This document shows, in pieces, positions 60,130-64,000 of a stretch of 64,000 nt of DNA. Source of the stretch: an uncultured Muribaculaceae bacterium. Its GTDB lineage: Bacteria > Bacteroidota > Bacteroidia > Bacteroidales > Muribaculaceae. A program made the translations under genes and the position numbers. The notes below the pieces were generated by a model, which saw only the letters and a list, made by a program, of their open reading frames with translations, was not told the DNA's origin and did not search any database. The stretch covers positions 62,001 through 126,000 of the forward strand of contig CAKUMB010000005.1 of assembly GCA_934667475.1 (NCBI GenBank). The letters run 5' to 3'. How positions within the stretch are numbered: the stretch's first letter is position 1; each line of letters opens with the position of its first letter.

Positions 60130-61518
60130 CTACTTGGCGGTGAAGAAGTGAAACACGGCGTTGCCAAGGCCTGGATATCCGGCTTTGGTCCTGAACACCC
60201 AGCCGGGAATCACAAAGCCGTATTCGCGCCCAGGCTCGGTCTTGACCGTCACCGACATTATGCGGCGGTCATTGTCCATTTTCACGCCTGCAAGGTCGGG
60301 CATGATTTCCTTGTTGCCCTTGTAGTAGTCGAGCCCGAATCCGCCGGTTTCGTGGGGACGGTCGAAATACACCTTCACTTCAAACCGGTCGGACGCCGGC
60401 ACGTTGCGCGCATCCTTGGGCAGTGATGTGCCGATAATGGTGATTTGGTTGCGCTTAAGGTCAAGGTAGCTCTGCTTCACATCGGCATTGTTCACGGCCT
60501 CCACAATCTTGGGGGCAAATTGTGCCAGTGAGGCATACTGGCTGCGGTTTTGCCTGTAGTCCGAAAGCGCGTCGGTGAGCTCGCGGAAAAATAGAAATCC
60601 GCTTGCCACTTGGCCGCTTATTGTGGTCTTAACCGCGAGGCTGTCGTCGGCCGTAGTGGCGTGGGCCAGCGCATACTGCACCTCCACACCGCGCACCATC
60701 GACTCGCACAGCACCGTGCCTCCGCCGGCATACGCACGCGCTTGCAGTTCTTCCTTCATCAGTTCGGCTGTTAGCTGGGCATTGCCGTTGAATTGCTGCA
60801 AGTGCTGGTCTATTATGGGGTTGCAGGCGGGGTGCGAGAATTCATGCACTATAAGGCTCTCAAGGTTGTCAAACACCGGGATGCCCACTGAGTCAAGCTG
60901 GCTGCAGCCGATTATCACCACCGACTCCTCGGGCTGCCCGGCGCAGTGACGCGTGGTGCCGTAGTTTCCATAGTTGAGCAGGCTCACGGCGATGTGCCCG
61001 CGGATAGAGTCGCCAAAGAAGTCCTCAAGCCACTTCAAGTCCACATTTGAAACCATCGATTTGGCATTGGCCACCACCTTGCCGTAGAATGGCTGTTGCG
61101 ACACATAAAAGTCGTGGAAACCGCTGCGGCGGTACACGTCGTCCATCAGCCGGGCCATCTCGGCATCCTGCCCGGTGCGCCAGCGGTGTTCGTATTTGGC
61201 CACGTCCGACCCTGGCCGCAGCGTGAAGTGGCTGTCGCTGATGGCTGTCTGCGTGGCAAATGTGGCCACGGCATCGTAGCTCAGACCCTGCGCCCCGCGC
61301 AACTCGTTGAGCCTTGCCACCGCCTTGTGGCTCTTGAACGGAGCCATCAGCGAGTCGATGGCCGCCACATACTTTTTGTTGGTGTTGTTCACATATTCCT
61401 CAAAGCCTGCGAGTCGGCACATAGCACTCACAAACTCCACATTCTCGTCCACCGACACCTCTAAGGCCGATGCGTGCAAGCCCATTAACAGGCAAATTGC
61501 AAGAATTAATTTTTTCAT
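60130..61518 (-). CDS. DUF4932-family secreted protein with HExxH motif
   Basis: This 462-residue protein has a signal peptide (MKKLILAICLLMGLHASAL). A zinc-protease-like motif VHEFSHPACNP lies at about residues 224-234 (His225, Glu226, His229), with a possible third ligand in a downstream Glu-rich stretch (KEELQARAYAGGGTVLCES). The C-terminal 100 residues look like a beta domain. I assign DUF4932 from memory of family features; the activity is unproven. A -7 box (TATATTTG, 61588 to 61581) is upstream. Confidence 0.7.
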   Translation of the reverse strand: MKKLILAICLLMGLHASALEVSVDENVEFVSAMCRLAGFEEYVNNTNKKYVAAIDSLMAPFKSHKAVARLNELRGAQGLSYDAVATFATQTAISDSHFTLRPGSDVAKYEHRWRTGQDAEMARLMDDVYRRSGFHDFYVSQQPFYGKVVANAKSMVSNVDLKWLEDFFGDSIRGHIAVSLLNYGNYGTTRHCAGQPEESVVIIGCSQLDSVGIPVFDNLESLIVHEFSHPACNPIIDQHLQQFNGNAQLTAELMKEELQARAYAGGGTVLCESMVRGVEVQYALAHATTADDSLAVKTTISGQVASGFLFFRELTDALSDYRQNRSQYASLAQFAPKIVEAVNNADVKQSYLDLKRNQITIIGTSLPKDARNVPASDRFEVKVYFDRPHETGGFGLDYYKGNKEIMPDLAGVKMDNDRRIMSVTVKTEPGREYGFVIPGWVFRTKAGYPGLGNAVFHFFTAK

Positions 61519-61580
61519 AAATCCGTTTAGTAGTTATGTCACGATAAAAAAGTCTACAATGTTAATACGCACAACGGTGG

Positions 61581-61611
61581 CAAATATAAACAAAAAAACG
61601 CCGCCCGGCAA
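61581..61611 (-). promoter_or_regulatory. Promoter of the DUF4932 gene
   Basis: On the minus strand TTG (61611-61609), a 20-nt spacer and TATATTTG (61588-61581). The -33 sits inside the ltaE terminator hairpin. Confidence 0.5.
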
Positions 61612-61632
61612 TGAAAAAAGTGCCGGGCGGCG
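61592..61632 (-). terminator. Terminator of ltaE
   Basis: Perfect 12-bp GC-rich stem (61599-61610 with 61621-61632), 10-nt loop, followed on the minus strand by seven T residues. Confidence 0.9.
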
Positions 61633-61659
61633 TGATGCCTTGTGCCGATTCCCTTATGG

Positions 61660-62685
61660 CTACAGCAGCGAAATCAGCTCGTCTATCTGCTCGTCGGTGG
61701 TGGCCCAGGTGGTGGCGAAGCGAATCACGTGGTGGCTGTTGCCCACGCCCTCAATCACGTTGAAGCCCACGCGTTTGGCCAGTTCCTCCATTTTGTGGTC
61801 TTCCACCACCACAAACAGCTGGTTGGTGGGCGACTCCACATATATCGGGTAGTCCTTCATTTCCAGAGCCTCGCGCAGGCGCATGGCCTTGTCGACGGCG
61901 TTGCGCGAAATGCGCATATACAGGTCGTCGGTAAACAATGTGTCGAACTGCAGCCCCAGCAGCCAGCCCTTGGCCAGCAGCGCGCCGCGGTTTTTCATGT
62001 AGCCCAGCGTGAGCTTTATGGCGGGGTTGGTGATGACCACCGCTTCGCCAAACAGAGCGCCCACCTTGGTGCCCCCGATGTAGAAGGCGTCGCACAGCCG
62101 CGCTATGTCGGGCAGCCACAGGTCGTTGTGTTTGGCGGCCAGGCCATAGCCCATGCGCGCGCCGTCCATATACAGCATCAGTCCATAGCGGTCGCACACC
62201 TCACGTATGTCTTGCAGCTCGTTGAGCGTGTACACAGTGCCATATTCCGTGGGGTTGGAGATGTACACAGCCTTTGGCACCACAATGTGCTCATAGCCAA
62301 ACCCACTGCCAAAGAAATCCTTGAGATACTGTGCCAGAGTGAGCGATGATATTTTGCCGTCTTGCTGCTCGAGAGTGAGAATCTTGTGGCCGCAAGCTTC
62401 GATGGCTCCCGCCTCGTGTTGGTTGATGTGCCCAGTTTCGCACGCCAGCACGCCCTCGTTGTGCGACAGAATGGCGTCGATCACAATGGCGTTGGTCTGC
62501 GTGCCGCCCACCAGAAACTGCACATTTGCCTCTGGGCACTGGCAAGCCTGGCGAATCTTCTCGCGTGCGCTGCTGCAGAAGTCGTCGAGGCCGTAGCCGT
62601 CGATTTTAGTGAGGTTAGTTTCATTTAGTCGCTTTAGAATTGCGGGGTGCGCCCCCTCCATGTAGTCGCTGTTAAACCTTATCAT
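61660..62685 (-). CDS. ltaE: Low-specificity L-threonine aldolase
   Basis: The 341-residue PLP enzyme of fold type I has FNSDYMEGAHPAILKRL at its start, QFLVGGTQTNAIVIDAIL, MDGARMGYGL and the Schiff-base lysine in YIGGTKVGALFGEAV. It splits threonine or allo-threonine to glycine and acetaldehyde. With tdh-kbl it gives the cell two glycine-forming routes. It diverges from the BspA-like gene and shares a symmetric promoter region. Confidence 0.9.
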   Translation of the reverse strand: MIRFNSDYMEGAHPAILKRLNETNLTKIDGYGLDDFCSSAREKIRQACQCPEANVQFLVGGTQTNAIVIDAILSHNEGVLACETGHINQHEAGAIEACGHKILTLEQQDGKISSLTLAQYLKDFFGSGFGYEHIVVPKAVYISNPTEYGTVYTLNELQDIREVCDRYGLMLYMDGARMGYGLAAKHNDLWLPDIARLCDAFYIGGTKVGALFGEAVVITNPAIKLTLGYMKNRGALLAKGWLLGLQFDTLFTDDLYMRISRNAVDKAMRLREALEMKDYPIYVESPTNQLFVVVEDHKMEELAKRVGFNVIEGVGNSHHVIRFATTWATTDEQIDELISLL

Positions 62686-62734
62686 CGTTAGTCTGTAAAA
62701 AAAAGTGGATTCGAGTATGTCTCTATTGATTGTA

Positions 62735-62767
62735 TTGCAAAATTAGTGCTATTTGAACTAATTTTGC
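62735..62767. promoter_or_regulatory. Symmetric divergent promoter between ltaE and the BspA-like gene
   Basis: Perfect 11-bp inverted repeat (62737-62747 and 62757-62767, GCAAAATTAGT/ACTAATTTTGC). Each arm carries a -7 box TAATTTTG facing outward: plus 62759-62766, minus 62745-62738. TTG at 62735-62737 is at 21 nt from the plus -7. Confidence 0.6.
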
Positions 62768-62818
62768 GCTGTGATTGGAGAAAAAACGCATAACAACAAT
62801 AAAAGAAAGGTATTAATT

Positions 62819-64000
62819 ATGAGAAAAACGATTACTCTTGGCTGGGTGGCGGCTGTGGCCATGCTCGTTCCGGCTTTTGCAGGGGCAACGGTGAAGACCG
62901 TTGAGGTGAAAACGGCCGGAACGCTGAGCTCGCTCATTCCGGCAAGTGAGAAAAACGAGGTTACAGGCCTCACCGTGAGCGGCAAACTCAATGGCGATGA
63001 TGTGCTCTACATTCGCGAAATGGCTGGCCAGGATGCGGAGGGCAATGCCACTCAAGGCAAGCTCACCGACCTTAACCTGAGCGGCGTTGAACTGGCCGAC
63101 GGCGGTGGCGCCTACTATCAGGACTCGTGGAGCAGCTACTACACCGCCACGAGCTATGACGTGAGCGAGGACGAAGACGAGTATTACTGCACCGACCTGT
63201 CGTATGCCTTCAGCGGCACCAACCTTAAGTCGGTGGTGTGGCCGGCCACAATGTGGGAAGTGGGCGAGGACGCGCTGTCGTATTGCACCGACCTTGCTTC
63301 GTTCACGCTGGGCAGCGAGACCAACGAGATTAAGTCGCGCGCCTTCTATGGCTGCTCGGCTCTGGCTGGAATCACGCTCACCGACAAGATTCTCTATGTC
63401 GACGACTACGCCTTTGCAGGCTGCTCGAGTCTGAAGTCGATAGCTCTGCCCAGTGAGGTGGAGACCATCTACCGCAACACCTTTGCCGGCTGCAAGGCCC
63501 TTGAAAGCGTGACGCTGGGCAGCGCGGTTAGCGACATCCGCGAGAATGCGTTCGACGGCTGTTCGTCGCTGAAGAGCATCGACCTGCCTGCGGCGCTCAC
63601 CAAGCTTGGCAACGCTGCGTTCGACGGTTGCTCGGCACTCAAAGCAATAACTCTGCCCAAGAAGCTGCGCACGCTGGGCGACGGCGTGTTTGAGGGCTGC
63701 ACCAGCCTCGGATCAATCGACGTGGCCAACGGTAACGCTAATTTCGCTTCGAGCAATGGCGTGCTCTACAACAAGGCAATGACCCGCCTCATCGTGTGCC
63801 CTGTGGGCAAAACCGGCAGCTATGCCGTGCCTGAAGGCGTTGAGGAAATCTCGGCATCGGCCTTCAGCCGCTGCTCGGGCCTGACAGCCCTCACTCTGCC
63901 CGAGTCGCTCGCCACCATTGGCGACGAGGCCTTCTACCGCTGCACCTCGCTCGCCTCGCTTGCGCTGCCCAATGGCGTGACCTCGGTGGGCGAGAACGCA
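62819..64000 (+). CDS. BspA-type leucine-rich repeat protein (C-terminus beyond window)
   Basis: 394 codons are visible to the window edge. After a signal peptide (TLGWVAAVAMLVPAFAGA) and a beta-rich region with an acidic, Tyr-rich insert, the protein has a series of about 23-residue LRR_5 repeats, for example IKSRAFYGCSALAGITL, VDDYAFAGCSSLKSIAL, IRENAFDGCSSLKSIDL. BspA proteins are surface-exposed and in oral Bacteroidetes bind host or bacterial ligands. Whether a T9SS sorting domain follows cannot be seen. ATG at 62819 starts a clear signal peptide. Confidence 0.9.
   Translation, partial: MRKTITLGWVAAVAMLVPAFAGATVKTVEVKTAGTLSSLIPASEKNEVTGLTVSGKLNGDDVLYIREMAGQDAEGNATQGKLTDLNLSGVELADGGGAYYQDSWSSYYTATSYDVSEDEDEYYCTDLSYAFSGTNLKSVVWPATMWEVGEDALSYCTDLASFTLGSETNEIKSRAFYGCSALAGITLTDKILYVDDYAFAGCSSLKSIALPSEVETIYRNTFAGCKALESVTLGSAVSDIRENAFDGCSSLKSIDLPAALTKLGNAAFDGCSALKAITLPKKLRTLGDGVFEGCTSLGSIDVANGNANFASSNGVLYNKAMTRLIVCPVGKTGSYAVPEGVEEISASAFSRCSGLTALTLPESLATIGDEAFYRCTSLASLALPNGVTSVGENA

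Noticed and set aside
1..64000. CRISPR array, rRNA operon or insertion sequence
   Set aside because: No regularly spaced direct repeats with unique spacers, no 16S/23S conserved stretches, and no transposase were seen.

Overview
The window looks like chromosomal DNA of a GC-rich member of the Bacteroidales, most likely Muribaculaceae or a close relative (inference from gene content and style, not from a database search). Three things support this. The promoters follow the Bacteroidetes -7 pattern TAnnTTTG, with TTG about 20 nt upstream in the best cases; Shine-Dalgarno sequences are rare. Lipoproteins, T9SS-type C-terminal domains, PorX/PorW homologues and a BspA-type leucine-rich protein are typical of the phylum. 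The arginine cluster (argR, acetyltransferase, argG, argC, argD, proC) and the parA-parB-DUF5683-mltD block are also familiar from this order. There are 47 protein genes (two cut by the window edges) and one tRNA; I see no rRNA, CRISPR array or intact insertion sequence.

Layout. 0-1.6 kb: cvpA-like gene and sufB on the minus strand, driven from a tandem palindromic repeat (1577-1771). 1.85-3.7 kb: a two-gene phage-like island (M15 peptidase and an apparently truncated portal protein) closed by a perfect 40-nt palindrome. 3.8-6 kb: three FKBP-family prolyl isomerases in a row. 6.1-9.8 kb: rsmF and gyrB, convergent. 10-12.7 kb: a tandem pair of MINPP-like histidine phosphatases. 13-16.2 kb: a 56-residue membrane protein, a LysR regulator and a lemA-TPM-TPM operon. 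16.5-20.6 kb: a FadL-type porin and an M6 metalloprotease. 20.7-22.8 kb: tRNA-Arg(CCT), a Nudix hydrolase and an AGCS symporter. 22.8-26.5 kb: a possible small RNA, two GH25 lysozyme-like proteins and a glycosyltransferase. 26.7-33 kb: a sirtuin, then a minus-strand lrp-ruvB-flippase operon and a second M6 protease. 33-34 kb: a 1-kb gap with a structured-RNA candidate and repeats upstream of parA. 34-38.8 kb: parA, parB, DUF5683, mltD. 38.9-46 kb: aroA, a Cys-rich membrane protein, a PorW/SprE-like lipoprotein and PorX. 46.3-49.8 kb: threonine-to-glycine genes tdh and kbl (divergent), then manA. 50-58.2 kb: an Ig-like lipoprotein, argR and the arginine/proline genes, ssb. 58.3-64 kb: a TPR/OmpA-like lipoprotein, a DUF4932 protein, a threonine aldolase and a truncated BspA-like protein.

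How parts fit together. The PorW- and PorX-like genes sit in the same window as two M6 proteases whose C-termini look like T9SS sorting domains, so envelope secretion is a theme. Cell-wall turnover is another (M15, two GH25, MltD). Amino-acid metabolism is represented by arginine/proline synthesis, the Tdh-Kbl pathway and threonine aldolase. The most unusual coding feature is a single 601-codon reading frame that joins a GNAT acetyltransferase to argininosuccinate synthase. The most interesting non-coding items are the palindromic promoter repeats, a promoter-plus-terminator unit with no gene inside (23060-23198), a cluster of short hairpins behind a strong promoter (33308-33402) and a two-stem leader hairpin upstream of argG (52918-52958).
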